NCBI RefSeq assembly: GCF_003368325.1
Contig: NZ_CP031466.1
Location: 1,488,001 to 1,552,000 of the forward strand
Origin: Paraburkholderia caffeinilytica
GTDB lineage: Bacteria > Pseudomonadota > Gammaproteobacteria > Burkholderiales > Burkholderiaceae
DNA: 64,000 nt
Reading direction: 5' to 3'
Shown: in pieces, positions 37,072-45,189 of the stretch
Layout: every line of letters starts with the position of its first letter
Position numbering within the stretch: position 1 is the stretch's first letter
Translations under genes and position numbers: made by a program
Notes under the pieces: model-generated
Databases searched by the model: none
What the model was told of the DNA's origin: nothing
What the model saw: the letters and a program-made list of their open reading frames with translations, nothing else

Positions 37072-37257
37072 ATGCACAAACAAGACATTAAGACAATCGT
37101 TGATGCCGCCAACGAAACTGCCAACACTATCGTCGGCGCGCGACAATGGAAGACGGCCGAAGACGCAAGTGCGATGCACGATGTGATCTTTTGGGACATG
37201 GTGGTCAAGCAATTGCCCGACATGAGCATTGCCGACCTGCTTTCGATCCTGAATTAG
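37072..37257 (+). CDS. 61-aa small protein, relative of the ORF at 31548
   Basis: Sequence MHKQDIKTIVDAANETANTI onward, with a hydrophobic/charged C terminus MSIADLLSIL. It is soluble and helical. Similarity to the ORF at 31548 over the first 30 residues, with related upstream DNA, supports translation. It is divergent to regulator paralogue 5, mirroring the arrangement around paralogue 3. Unknown family; a small regulatory partner is possible but unproven. Confidence 0.55.
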   Translation: MHKQDIKTIVDAANETANTIVGARQWKTAEDASAMHDVIFWDMVVKQLPDMSIADLLSILN

Positions 37258-37323
37258 ACGCGTGGCGCGAGGCTTCGGCTGGACTGGCGACAGCTAACCC
37301 TGTCGGCCGAGGATATCGCGCGG

Positions 37324-37521
37324 CTACCCATCATTGAGTCCGATCACTGAAAAGATTTTGACGACCGCGCCTTGCCGCGGTTGACGGCCGCCTTGCTGTT
37401 GAATAAAAACCTGCACGGCGCGCATCATCTCTTCGTGGGACAGTTCGCGATAGGCGCAAATGTTGTAGGTGATGCCGTATTGCCGGTCTTTGACAAAATT
37501 ATCAACGCTCGGTAGCTGCAT
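37324..37521 (-). CDS. Hypothetical protein, 65 aa
   Basis: ATG-started frame with a protein-like sequence (DRQYGITYNICAYRELSHEE followed by MMRAVQVFIQQQGG). Mixed alpha/beta, no signal peptide. It is in a run of three small minus-strand genes (37324-38165) that may form a transcription unit. Family not recognised. Confidence 0.5.
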   Translation of the reverse strand: MQLPSVDNFVKDRQYGITYNICAYRELSHEEMMRAVQVFIQQQGGRQPRQGAVVKIFSVIGLNDG

Positions 37522-37623
37522 GGTGTCCTCGAATGCGGCGCGCGATTTTCGAGCCGGAGCGGATATCTTTCAACCACAGCGGGCCTGGCGGACTCGCTGC
37601 CCGGCCATGTCCGCAAACGCCGT

Positions 37624-37896
37624 TCAATCAGACGCAATCTGCGGTTCTCCGAGATCCTGAATGGCGAGCGACGCGGACAGAAATACGTCTTCAATCGTTG
37701 CGGCGTACTCGCCCGCTGCAGCGCGACTCTGTTCGTCCAGTGGATGGAATGCGGCGCTGCGCCGGATCACCCGCCGCATACGCTCGAGTTCGGCGATCGT
37801 GGGAGATGTCCTCGCGAGCAGCGCCGCAATTAGCGTCTGGTACGCGAGAAGTTGCATCCGCATCTGTTGAATCTCTTCCATGAGTGACTCTTTCAT
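37624..37896 (-). CDS. Hypothetical helical protein, 90 aa
   Basis: Start at 37896 (37881 is an alternative). Long amphipathic helices (EEIQQMRMQLLAYQTLIAAL, then ELERMRRVIRRS) suggest a coiled-coil or all-helical fold. No signal peptide, no known family. It is the middle gene of three small co-directional ORFs, 102 bp from the preceding one and 41 bp from the next. Confidence 0.5.
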   Translation of the reverse strand: MKESLMEEIQQMRMQLLAYQTLIAALLARTSPTIAELERMRRVIRRSAAFHPLDEQSRAAAGEYAATIEDVFLSASLAIQDLGEPQIASD

Positions 37897-37937
37897 CAAG
37901 GTGAAGCGTGCTGGAACAGGTCTGTCGTCGAGCAATC

Positions 37938-38165
37938 CTACGCGACCGTGTGCGACAAACTCAGGATGACAGTCAGTGCACCGGTTTTGTCGTAATCGAA
38001 AAGCCGTGATTTCACTTTCAGAATGCCATCGAATCCCAGTTCGTCGACCTTCATTGTTACGTTGTCGCCGACGAGAGGAAGCTGATGTGCTGCCCGTGTA
38101 CCCGTAGTACGGTAAGTACCAAAGCCACCTGTGTACTCGTACACATAGGTCACTTTTTCATCCAT
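37938..38165 (-). CDS. Hypothetical protein, 75 aa
   Basis: ATG at 38165 with GAGGTGCAG immediately upstream. The sequence is beta-rich (VTYVYEYTGGFGTYRTTG, then DNVTMKVDELGFDGILKVKS), suggesting a small beta-barrel. Family not recognised. It is first of the three small minus-strand genes and lies about 300 bp downstream of small RNA copy C on the same strand. Confidence 0.55.
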   Translation of the reverse strand: MDEKVTYVYEYTGGFGTYRTTGTRAAHQLPLVGDNVTMKVDELGFDGILKVKSRLFDYDKTGALTVILSLSHTVA

Positions 38166-38469
38166 CTGCACCTCGCTTGTATAAATCAGGCTTTCTATTC
38201 AATAGAAGTCTCGCACAACTGCAGCGGGGTTCGCTTGGCCTCATCGGGCAGATCCGAAGGGTGTTGCGATGACATCGCGGCGCCCTGAAGAAAGATGCGA
38301 AGAAGAGGGGAGGCCTTACCTATAAAGACGAAGACAGAAATCGTCGTTCCGTATGGCGTGCCCAATTGGCTCGACGGACCATTCCCTCGAGTCAGAAGCC
38401 TTCTGCGGCGTGGCGGATGCAACCATGCTTTTGGCTATTCCACCCAACAAATACCGCGGAGATTGCAGG

Positions 38470-38553
38470 AAAAAGAGCCTGCCGCCCGAGGGAGCGGCAG
38501 GCTGAAAGATCGAGGGGTGGGGTTTGCTTGAGAGAAGCCCCCTCGAAAGACCG
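38470..38553 (-). ncRNA. Putative small RNA, copy C of a three-copy family
   Basis: Minus strand: -10-like TACACT (plus 38560-38565), hairpin 1 TCGAGGGG (38510-38517) with 38539-38546, terminator stem GCCTGCCGC (38477-38485) with 38494-38502, U-run from 38470-38474. Closest to copy A; similarity to A continues about 60 bp upstream of the -10 (block CAATCCGCC...GCTTCGA), so promoter and RNA were copied together. It lies about 115 bp downstream of the lysR stop codon, on the same strand. Confidence 0.7.
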
Positions 38554-38668
38554 GATCTGAGTGTAGTCGTTCGAAGCAGCCAGCGGACGCGGGCGGCGGA
38601 TTGGGGCAAGTTGTTGACTGAACAGGATATGAAAAAGGAGGTTCTGGCTAAATCGTTGTTCGATCTCT

Positions 38669-39580
38669 TCATGTACTCGTCAACGCGACGATAAAGTCGA
38701 GAAAGACCCTTGTCTTGGCCGGCGTGTGGTGTCGCGATGGATGGTACGCATAGAGCGGGAAGCGTTCATCCGGCCAGTCCGGGAACAGGTTGACGAGCCG
38801 TCCCTCGCGAATGAGCGGCTCCGCTCCGAGCAGAAGCATCTGCGCGACGCCGGAGCCGGCCAGACACGCATTGAGGAGTGCGCTCGGATCGTTCACCGTA
38901 AGCCGTCCATTCGTTTCGACAACCAGCTTTTTGCGCTTGCGATGAAACTCCCACGGATACGGCTTTCCGGTATCCGGGTTGCGGAATTCGAGGCACCGGT
39001 GCACCCCGCGCCCCAGATCTTGAGGCTCCGCGGGCCGTCCCCGGCGAGCGAGGTACGAAGGGGATGCGACTGTGACAACTGCGGTGTCAAGGAGCTTCCG
39101 CGCAATCAGACTGGACGAGCGTGGTTCGCCAAATCGCAAGGCCAGATCGAAGCCGTCCATGATGAGGTCGCCGAGCTGATCTCGCGCAATGAACTCGAGC
39201 TCGAGTTCAGGATGCACATCCATGAATTCGTCGAGCTTCGGGCCCAGAATGATTCGCGAAAAAACCGGGTCAAGATTGATTCGCAGCTTGCCGCGCACGG
39301 TCGCGGCGCCTCCTGTCGCGGCTGCGGCCGCTTCCTCCATGCCCCTTAAGTGCGGCATGACCTGCTCGTAGAACCGTCGGCCATCTTCAGTAAGGGAGAC
39401 GGAGCGGGTCGTGCGATTGAAGAGCCGTATTTTCAGCCGTTTTTCGAGCCGGGCGATTGCGCGGCTAACCCCCGGCGGCGACATACCCAACACTTCGGAG
39501 GCGGCTGCGAACGTCCCCGCATCGACGACGGCCGCAAATACGCCGATACCGCTAGAGAGATTCTCGCTGGACGATCTCAT
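38669..39580 (-). CDS. LysR-family transcriptional regulator
   Basis: 303 aa. An N-terminal winged helix-turn-helix (GIGVFAAVVDAGTFAAASEV, then MSPPGVSRAIARLEKRLKIR) is followed by a two-lobe effector-binding domain (VRGKLRINLDPVFSRIILGP, then GLEPR-type surface FGEPRSSSLIARKLL). It belongs to the large group that controls a divergent oxidoreductase gene. Here the divergent gene, 333 bp away, is an NmrA-type NAD(P)-binding protein, its likely target. Effector unknown. Confidence 0.92.
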   Translation of the reverse strand: MRSSSENLSSGIGVFAAVVDAGTFAAASEVLGMSPPGVSRAIARLEKRLKIRLFNRTTRSVSLTEDGRRFYEQVMPHLRGMEEAAAAATGGAATVRGKLRINLDPVFSRIILGPKLDEFMDVHPELELEFIARDQLGDLIMDGFDLALRFGEPRSSSLIARKLLDTAVVTVASPSYLARRGRPAEPQDLGRGVHRCLEFRNPDTGKPYPWEFHRKRKKLVVETNGRLTVNDPSALLNACLAGSGVAQMLLLGAEPLIREGRLVNLFPDWPDERFPLYAYHPSRHHTPAKTRVFLDFIVALTST

Positions 39581-39913
39581 GAGCGCTCCCCGCGCAATAC
39601 GTCAAAAACACCACTATGACCCATTGATAACTATGAGTCACTTCACAAGTGTTATTCATGTCATTTAGTTTGGTGTCGCGTTTGCCCACAATGCATCCCG
39701 ACAGTGCATTTCAAGCTCAGTGCAATCATTGTTCATTCCAATTTCCAACGAGTAGGGGATGGCCGTTCAACTCACCCGCCGCGATCTGTCGATGCGGACT
39801 TCCAGCCTGTATGGACGGTTCGAGCAGGGGCTGTATCACGGCTTGCAACACGCCTGAGCACCGACCGGTGACCCGTGACCGGGAAACATCTTTTTATGCA
39901 AGGAGAAACTGCA
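39581..39913. promoter_or_regulatory. Divergent lysR/nmrA-like intergenic region
   Basis: 333 bp between divergent genes. It contains AAGGAGAAACTGC as ribosome-binding site of the NmrA-like gene and a 32-codon frame (from ATG at about 39759) not supported as a gene. LysR sites are expected here, but no single T-N11-A site stands out. Confidence 0.4.
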
Positions 39914-40786
39914 ATGTATGCAATCACAGGGATTACAGGAAAAGTCGGCGGTGCGGTGGCGCGCACGTTGCTCGCAGCGGGTCAGCCGGTACGCGCGGTT
40001 GTGCGCGATGCCACTCGGGCACGTTCGTGGGTTGAACGCGGGTGCGAAGTAGTGAGGGCCGACATGGGCGACTTGGCGTCTCTCGCCGCCGCTTTCGAGG
40101 GCACGCAAGGCGTCTTCATTCTGCCGCCGTCCGATTTCGATCCGTCGCCGGGCTTTCCCGAGGCACGCGCAGTCATCGAGGCCGTGCATGGGGCACTTCA
40201 GGCGGCGGCACCCGGCAAGGTTGTGTGCCTGTCGACGATCGGCGCGCAAGCCACCGAAATCAATCTGCTGACGCAACGTACGCTGATGGAGCAGGCGTGT
40301 TGCGATTTGCCGATGCCCGTGACTTTCCTGCGTCCCGGCTGGTTTATGGAAAACGCCGCGTGGGACGTGGCACCTGCCCGGGACACAGGGATCATCCCCA
40401 GCTTTCTGCAACCGCTCGACAAGGCTGTGCCGATGATTGCCACCGCGGACGTGGGTCGCGTTGCCGCACAACTGCTTCAACAAACCTGGCACGGCGTGCG
40501 TGTCGTCGAAGCGGAGGGGCCACGACGTGTGAGCCCGAACGATCTGGCCGAGGCATTTGCGCAAGTGCTCGGTCGTCCGGTTCGTGCGGAGGTGGTGGCG
40601 CGCGAAACATGGGACGCGCTGTTCCGGTCCCAGGGCATGAAGAACCCGTTGCCGCGCATTCGCATGCTCGACGGCTTCAATGACGGTTTCATCGCCTTCG
40701 AAGGGGATGACGACGGCATCGTCAAGGGCGAGGTGGAACTGGAAACCGTTCTGCAAGGTCTCGTCTCGCAGACAGGCGCAGGCTAA
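39914..40786 (+). CDS. NmrA-family NAD(P)-binding oxidoreductase/sensor
   Basis: 290 aa starting at 39914 (AAGGAG upstream). A Rossmann fold with glycine motif TGITGKVGGAVARTLLAAGQ at residues 5-24, then an NmrA/azoreductase-like domain (KVVCLSTIGAQATE, LRPGWFMENAAWD, VPMIATADVGRVAAQLL). It lacks the SDR YxxxK pair, as is typical of NmrA-like proteins that bind NAD(P) as redox sensors or reduce quinones. It is divergent from LysR and is followed by a strong hairpin. Confidence 0.88.
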   Translation: MYAITGITGKVGGAVARTLLAAGQPVRAVVRDATRARSWVERGCEVVRADMGDLASLAAAFEGTQGVFILPPSDFDPSPGFPEARAVIEAVHGALQAAAPGKVVCLSTIGAQATEINLLTQRTLMEQACCDLPMPVTFLRPGWFMENAAWDVAPARDTGIIPSFLQPLDKAVPMIATADVGRVAAQLLQQTWHGVRVVEAEGPRRVSPNDLAEAFAQVLGRPVRAEVVARETWDALFRSQGMKNPLPRIRMLDGFNDGFIAFEGDDDGIVKGEVELETVLQGLVSQTGAG

Positions 40787-40794
40787 AGCGGGCA

Positions 40795-40832
40795 CACCCG
40801 GCGACGCGTGCGGGATGCCGCGTCGCCGGGTG
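40795..40832 (+). terminator. Strong hairpin after the NmrA-like gene
   Basis: A perfect 14-bp stem: CACCCGGCGACGCG (40795-40808) with 40819-40832, 10-base loop, starting 9 bp after the stop. No U-run, so it may stabilise the transcript end rather than terminate alone. Confidence 0.6.
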
Positions 40833-40878
40833 CTGTCCGCTCGTCGTTGATCAAGGGATTCATGTCAAGGGGTTCGCC

Positions 40879-40962
40879 ATGGAACACAGCACACTCGGCA
40901 GGTCAGGGCTGCGTATTTCCCGTTTTTGTCTTGGCGCGATGACCTTTGGATATGTCCAATGA
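40879..40962 (+). pseudogene. N-terminal stub of an aldo/keto reductase
   Basis: An ATG-started frame (TCAAGGGG upstream) reads the characteristic start of an aldo/keto reductase, STLGRSGLRISRFCLGAMTF, then Gly-Tyr-Val-Gln and a stop after 27 codons. The remaining 300 or so residues are absent, and the downstream DNA has no related frame. A deletion or recombination joined the start of this gene to the livK upstream region. Confidence 0.85.
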
Positions 40963-41339
40963 GGGCCGTTGGCCAGCGCGTTGTCGTGCGACTTCTTGTT
41001 CAATCATCCATCTGGCGCTGGACTCACCTCCGAAATTCGATTTCCTCCGCAGATAAGCATCGCGGATGCCCGTTGATTGCTGTTGCCGCCTGAGGCCCAT
41101 GCGGCGGGCCTTTCAGCCGAAAAATCCGTTTCCCACCTCTCGAAAACCCTGGATTCCGGCTAATTTTTTCCTCGTTGACATATGACGTCTCACCTAATAC
41201 CTTGACGAAAGGTGCACAGGTGAAGACGACTCGCATGACGCGCGAGTCCGCCCATTCGTACGCCAAAAAGGCCGACGCCCGATCGCAACAGCACCGCGCT
41301 TGGGTCGATTGATCAATTCGAAAACCGCTGAGGTATCAA
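40963..41339. other. Gap upstream of livK-like gene
   Basis: 377 bp without a gene. It holds the promoter block at 41161-41203 and a GGCCC/GGGCC hairpin at about 41094-41111. Confidence 0.5.
41161..41203 (+). promoter_or_regulatory. Promoter of the livK-like gene, twin of the etfBA promoter
   Basis: -35 TTGACA (41175-41180), 17-base spacer, -10 TACCTT. The block 41161-41187 matches 51205-51231 at 24 of 27 positions, including CTCGTTGACATATGA, and GACGTCT follows in both. The shared palindromic CATATG/TGACGTC part overlapping the -35 is a candidate operator for the GntR regulator encoded downstream. Confidence 0.6.
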
Positions 41340-42512
41340 ATGAAGACCCCGCTTTCAATCACACGCTTTACGTTGGCTGCGTCACTGGCTGCTGGCGCAT
41401 CTCTGTCCACTCCTGCCGCCTACGCGGGCGACGTAACGGTCGGCTTCGCCGCCCCCCTGACGGGCGCGTCGGCTCATTACGGCGTGGATCTGAAGCGCGG
41501 CGTGGAGCTTGCCCTCGACGATGCAAACGCGAAGAAACTCGTCATCGGTGGACAACCGGTTCATTTCATCCTGGACGCCGAAGACGATCAGGGTGATCCG
41601 CGCATGGGTTCGCAGGTTGCGCAGAAGATGGCCGACGCGAAGGTGGCGGGCATAGTTGGCCATTTCAATTCGGGCACCAGCATCCCGGCCTCGCGCATCT
41701 ACAACACCGCGAATATTCCAATGGTTTCGCCGACCGCCACCAATCCCACGCTGACGTCGCAGGGGTTCGACAACGTGTTCCGCGTCGTCAACTCCGACGC
41801 GCAGATGGGACAACTTGCGGGACACTCCGCCGTCCAGGCACTGAAGGGCAAAAGCATTGCGGTCATCGACGACCGCACGGCATTCGGGCAGGGTATGGCC
41901 GACGAGTTCGTCAAGGGCGTGCAGGCGGCAGGCGGCAAGGTCATCGATCGTGAGTACACGCAAGACAAGGCAGTCGATTTCAAGTCACAGCTCACGCGCA
42001 TCAAGTCGTTTACGCCTGACGTCGTTTTCTGGGGTGGTCTCGACCAGCAGGCTGGTCTGCTGATGAAGCAGATGCGACAGCTCGGCATCAAGGCGGTCAT
42101 GCTGGGTGGCGGCAGCTTCGAAAACGACACGTTCCTCAAGGTCGCCGGCGATGCCGCCGAAGGCGCGGTGTCCTGGGACTACGGGATTCCGCTGTCGAAG
42201 ATGAAGACGGGCCGGGAGTTCGACGAGAAGATGAAGGCGAAATACAACGAAGGCGTGGTTGCTTATGCGCCATCCGCCTATGACGCCACCTGGGTGCTGA
42301 TCAATGCCATGCAGAAAGCCAATTCGACCGACCCGAAGGTGTATGGCCCATTCGTAAAATCCGTCTCGTTCACCGGCATCTCCGGAAACATCGCGTTCAT
42401 GCCGAATGGCGACATGAAGGACCCGACTGCAACGTTCTACAAGGTCATCGGCGGGAAGTGGGTTCCGCAGGCTATCGCCACGGGTGACAAGGTCGAACCC
42501 CTCGCCAACTGA
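41340..42512 (+). CDS. Branched-chain amino acid-type ABC substrate-binding protein (LivK family)
   Basis: 390 aa with a Sec signal peptide (residues 1-30, ending PAAYAG) and a type-I periplasmic binding fold (VTVGFAAPLTGASAHYGVDL, then GHFNSGTSIPASRIYNTANI, TDPKVYGPFVKSVSFTGISG). Its ligand may be an amino acid or an amide/hydantoin-like compound metabolised by the neighbouring operon. No livHMGF permease or ATPase genes are adjacent, so it must borrow a membrane complex from elsewhere. It shares its promoter block with etfBA. Confidence 0.92.
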   Translation: MKTPLSITRFTLAASLAAGASLSTPAAYAGDVTVGFAAPLTGASAHYGVDLKRGVELALDDANAKKLVIGGQPVHFILDAEDDQGDPRMGSQVAQKMADAKVAGIVGHFNSGTSIPASRIYNTANIPMVSPTATNPTLTSQGFDNVFRVVNSDAQMGQLAGHSAVQALKGKSIAVIDDRTAFGQGMADEFVKGVQAAGGKVIDREYTQDKAVDFKSQLTRIKSFTPDVVFWGGLDQQAGLLMKQMRQLGIKAVMLGGGSFENDTFLKVAGDAAEGAVSWDYGIPLSKMKTGREFDEKMKAKYNEGVVAYAPSAYDATWVLINAMQKANSTDPKVYGPFVKSVSFTGISGNIAFMPNGDMKDPTATFYKVIGGKWVPQAIATGDKVEPLAN

Positions 42513-42678
42513 CGGGCATCCGCGCAAGCCGGGCGCTGTACACACTGAACCGGTCCGGCAGATGGATACACGGTCAGGTTTGTAGAAGATTTCACGGCGA
42601 TCGGTCAGCGCCTTCAGTGGCGTCGACCGGACAGGCAAGCCGATGCCTGGAGATCGGCAGAAACGGGAGTGAGCGCTG

Positions 42679-42706
42679 CAGGTCCTCGAATCGACACGAG
42701 GACCTG
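42679..42706. terminator. Bidirectional hairpin between livK-like and gntR genes
   Basis: CAGGTCCTCG (42679-42688) pairs perfectly with CGAGGACCTG (42697-42706), 8-base loop, between two convergent genes. Confidence 0.65.
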
Positions 42707-42710
42707 AACG

Positions 42711-43463
42711 TCATTCAGAACGCGTGCTCGACAGGTGATGGTAGCGCTCGAGACTCTCGTTAAGATGGCGCCGCATGGCCCGGCGCGCCGCGGTCTCATC
42801 CTTGTGTTCGATCGCGTCGAGAATATCGCCGTGCTCCCGCTGGATGCGCCTGATATACGTTTTGCGTTCCTTTGGATTGGCTTTGCCGTGTTTCAGACGC
42901 AGGTCGATGATGATTTCCTGACCCAGCGTGCGCAGGATCGACGCAAAGTGCGGATTCTCCGAACACGTGGCAACGGCCAGATGAAACTCGAAGTCGGCCC
43001 GTGCGCATTCTGCATCGTCGTCGATGGCAACGATTTCCATGCGCGCATAGACTTCCTTCAAGGCTCGCAGGTGCGCTTCGGATCGGCGTTGGGCGGCGTA
43101 GGCCGCACATTCCGTTTCAACGCCAGTGCGCAATTCGAGCACGTACATTGAATTGTTCAGCGTGGCGGTGTCGAGATAACCGGGCTCCGACGACGGCCCT
43201 TTGCCATCCGCAACGAAAACGCCCACGCCGTGGCGCGCGATCAGCCGGCGCCCCAGCTTGAGCGATGCGACTGCTTCACGAACCACGGTGCGGCTTACGC
43301 CAAATTCGTTGCAGAGTTCGGGTTCGGTGGGAAGTTTTGCGCCCGGGGCGTATTCGCCGCGTTCAATCTTGTCGCTCAGAGCCTGAATGACCAGCTCGGT
43401 CAGGCTGCGGCGTTTTCCAGAACTGGCTGCATTCTTCAGTAAAGTTTCAGCGTCCAGAGTCAT
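42711..43463 (-). CDS. FadR-subfamily GntR transcriptional regulator
   Basis: 250 aa. An N-terminal winged helix (LVIQALSDKIERGEYAPGAK, then LCNEFGVSRTVVREAVASLK) is followed by an all-helical FCD effector domain (about residues 95-235) with the Asp/His residues that usually bind a metal and a carboxylate ligand (DFEFHLAVATCSENPHF, ...HGDILDAIEHKD). It lies 176 bp beyond the end of the hydantoinase-uronate dehydrogenase operon and is probably its regulator, and that of the livK-like and etfBA promoters. FadR-type proteins often sense sugar acids. Confidence 0.9.
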   Translation of the reverse strand: MTLDAETLLKNAASSGKRRSLTELVIQALSDKIERGEYAPGAKLPTEPELCNEFGVSRTVVREAVASLKLGRRLIARHGVGVFVADGKGPSSEPGYLDTATLNNSMYVLELRTGVETECAAYAAQRRSEAHLRALKEVYARMEIVAIDDDAECARADFEFHLAVATCSENPHFASILRTLGQEIIIDLRLKHGKANPKERKTYIRRIQREHGDILDAIEHKDETAARRAMRRHLNESLERYHHLSSTRSE

Positions 43464-43556
43464 TCCTCATGCTCCACACCGGGTCAGGAGAGCTCTGCAA
43501 TTCACGGATGCAGACATACCGCGCCGGCGCGGGTAGAAAGTGTCTGACCTGCGCCG

Positions 43557-43572
43557 TATGACATATTATGAC
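43557..43572 (-). promoter_or_regulatory. Candidate GntR autoregulatory site
   Basis: TATGACATATTATGAC, about 95 bp upstream of the gntR start codon. It shares TGACATAT with the livK-like and etfBA promoter blocks. Confidence 0.4.
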
Positions 43573-43639
43573 TTTACCACAGTCACCTTATGGTCGCGGC
43601 TCACCCCACCGACAGCATGGGGTGATGTCCCGATGTCAC

Positions 43640-44392
43640 TCAAGCGTAGATATAGCCGCCGCTCACGATGACATTCTCGCCCGTTGCGTACGTGTTGCGA
43701 GCGCTTGCCATCATGACGACCCACTGCGCGATTTCTTCAGGTTCGGCTGCACGTCCCAATGGATTTGCGGCTGCAAGCTCGCCGAGGAAACCCGCTTTCT
43801 TCGCCTTCTCTGTTGCAAAGCCGGCGGGCGCGACCGAGTTGACGAGAATGCCATCCTTTGCGACTTCGGCCGCGAATGACTTGGTCAGGCTCACAACGGC
43901 GGCTTTTGTCGCCGCGTAGTGAGCGTTCTGCGGGTGTGCCTTGAAAGCGTCGACCGATGTGATGTTGACGATGCGGCCTGCCACGTGAGTCTCGATTTTG
44001 GGGCGGTTGCGCATGTGCTCGATCGCCGCGACCATCATGTGATAGGTGCCCTTGATATTGACCGCGTTCTCCAGGTCCCAGTCGTCGTCCGAAATTTCAA
44101 GAATGGGCCGGCGCGGATAAATCGCGGCGCTGTTTATCAGGCAGTCGACACGGCCGAGCGCGACAACGGTCCGCTGGAAAACCTCGTGTGCGGACTCTTT
44201 ACGCGTAATGTCGCCTTCCGCTCCGAAGACGTTGTGGCCTTCTTTCTTCAGTTGACTGACGGTCTCTTCGAGCAGAGGCCCATTCTTGTCGATCAGCGCG
44301 ATGCTTTCCGCGCCGTCCGCCAGCATGAGCCTTGCGACTGACAGACCGAGACCGGACGCGCCGCCGACGATTACCGCTCTTTGATTCTTCAT
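43640..44392 (-). CDS. SDR-family oxidoreductase (first SDR)
   Basis: 250-aa classical short-chain dehydrogenase: cofactor motif [27 protein letters not shown] loop, catalytic YxxxK in [16 protein letters not shown], and GGYIYA at the C terminus. It oxidises or reduces an alcohol or keto group, probably with NAD(H), since an Asp follows strand 2 (ALIDKNG). It is last gene of the hyuA-hyuB-udh-oxidoreductase-SDR-SDR operon, 24 bp after the second SDR gene. Confidence 0.9.
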   Translation of the reverse strand: MKNQRAVIVGGASGLGLSVARLMLADGAESIALIDKNGPLLEETVSQLKKEGHNVFGAEGDITRKESAHEVFQRTVVALGRVDCLINSAAIYPRRPILEISDDDWDLENAVNIKGTYHMMVAAIEHMRNRPKIETHVAGRIVNITSVDAFKAHPQNAHYAATKAAVVSLTKSFAAEVAKDGILVNSVAPAGFATEKAKKAGFLGELAAANPLGRAAEPEEIAQWVVMMASARNTYATGENVIVSGGYIYA

Positions 44393-44416
44393 GGTTCGGG
44401 TTATTCCAGTGAGAAG

Positions 44417-45157
44417 TTACTTGACCGAGACGATTTGCGAGCCGCCGGGCGCCTGATCGGTGGGAAAGACTTCCATGCGCGACAGGTCGACGGAGTCCGG
44501 AAGCCTGATCGCTGTCGCGACCAGTTCCGCGATGTCCTCAGGTTGTATCGAGCGATAGGCGTCGTAGAGTTTCTCGTTCGCGCCTTGCTCGCCGAGCGCG
44601 GTGCGATACAGGTTCGTCTGCACCCGCCCCGGGGCGATCTCGGTCACGCGGACCTTGCTGCCCAGCAGGTCGCAACGCAGCGAATCGCAGAACATGCTGA
44701 TTGCAGCCTTGGTGGCGCCGTATACCGCGGTGTTCGGATGCGGGAAACGGCCCGCACTCGATCCGATGAAGAAGAGATGCCCGCGTTTTCGTTTCATCAT
44801 GCCGTTGAGGGCCATGTGGGCGAGACGCAGTGGTGCACGAAGGTTGATGTCGATCATCGCATCGATATCGTCGGTCGCACATTCGTCGAATCGGCCGAGC
44901 GCCGGCAGGAGTCCGGCATTGTTGACCACGACGTCGATCTCGACGCGCTCGAAGAGTTCGCGCAGCCCGGATGTGTCGCGCAGATCGGTCGCGATCGGCG
45001 TGACATTGCCTTCCTGCGCCAGGCTGTCGAGCGCGCCCGCGTCACGGCCCAAGGCGTACACATGCAGGCCTTCTTTAACGAGCCGGCTTGCCAGCGCCCG
45101 GCCAATACCACTCGATGCGCCAGTCACCAGTGCTGCACGATAGGAATGAGAGTTCAT
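44417..45157 (-). CDS. SDR-family oxidoreductase (second SDR)
   Basis: 246-aa short-chain dehydrogenase: ALVTGASSGIGRALASRLVK, NNAGLLPALG, catalytic YGATKAAISMF. Arg-rich strand-2 end (ALGRDAG) suggests NADP(H). It resembles serine/3-hydroxyacid-type dehydrogenases (YdfG-like C terminus with RIALGEQG-like and DIAELVATAIRLPD). Operon member, 32 bp after the FAD oxidoreductase. Substrate unknown. Confidence 0.88.
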   Translation of the reverse strand: MNSHSYRAALVTGASSGIGRALASRLVKEGLHVYALGRDAGALDSLAQEGNVTPIATDLRDTSGLRELFERVEIDVVVNNAGLLPALGRFDECATDDIDAMIDINLRAPLRLAHMALNGMMKRKRGHLFFIGSSAGRFPHPNTAVYGATKAAISMFCDSLRCDLLGSKVRVTEIAPGRVQTNLYRTALGEQGANEKLYDAYRSIQPEDIAELVATAIRLPDSVDLSRMEVFPTDQAPGGSQIVSVK

Positions 45158-45189
45158 GGATGTGTCGAATTAACGGGTAAAGGGCGGCG

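Noticed and set aside
38316..38672. Minus-strand frame of 118 aa similar to the frame at 21354-21725
   Set aside because: The similarity arises because both frames are read through copies A and C of the small-RNA element and its upstream block; the conserved feature is RNA pairing, and the frames lack ribosome-binding sites.
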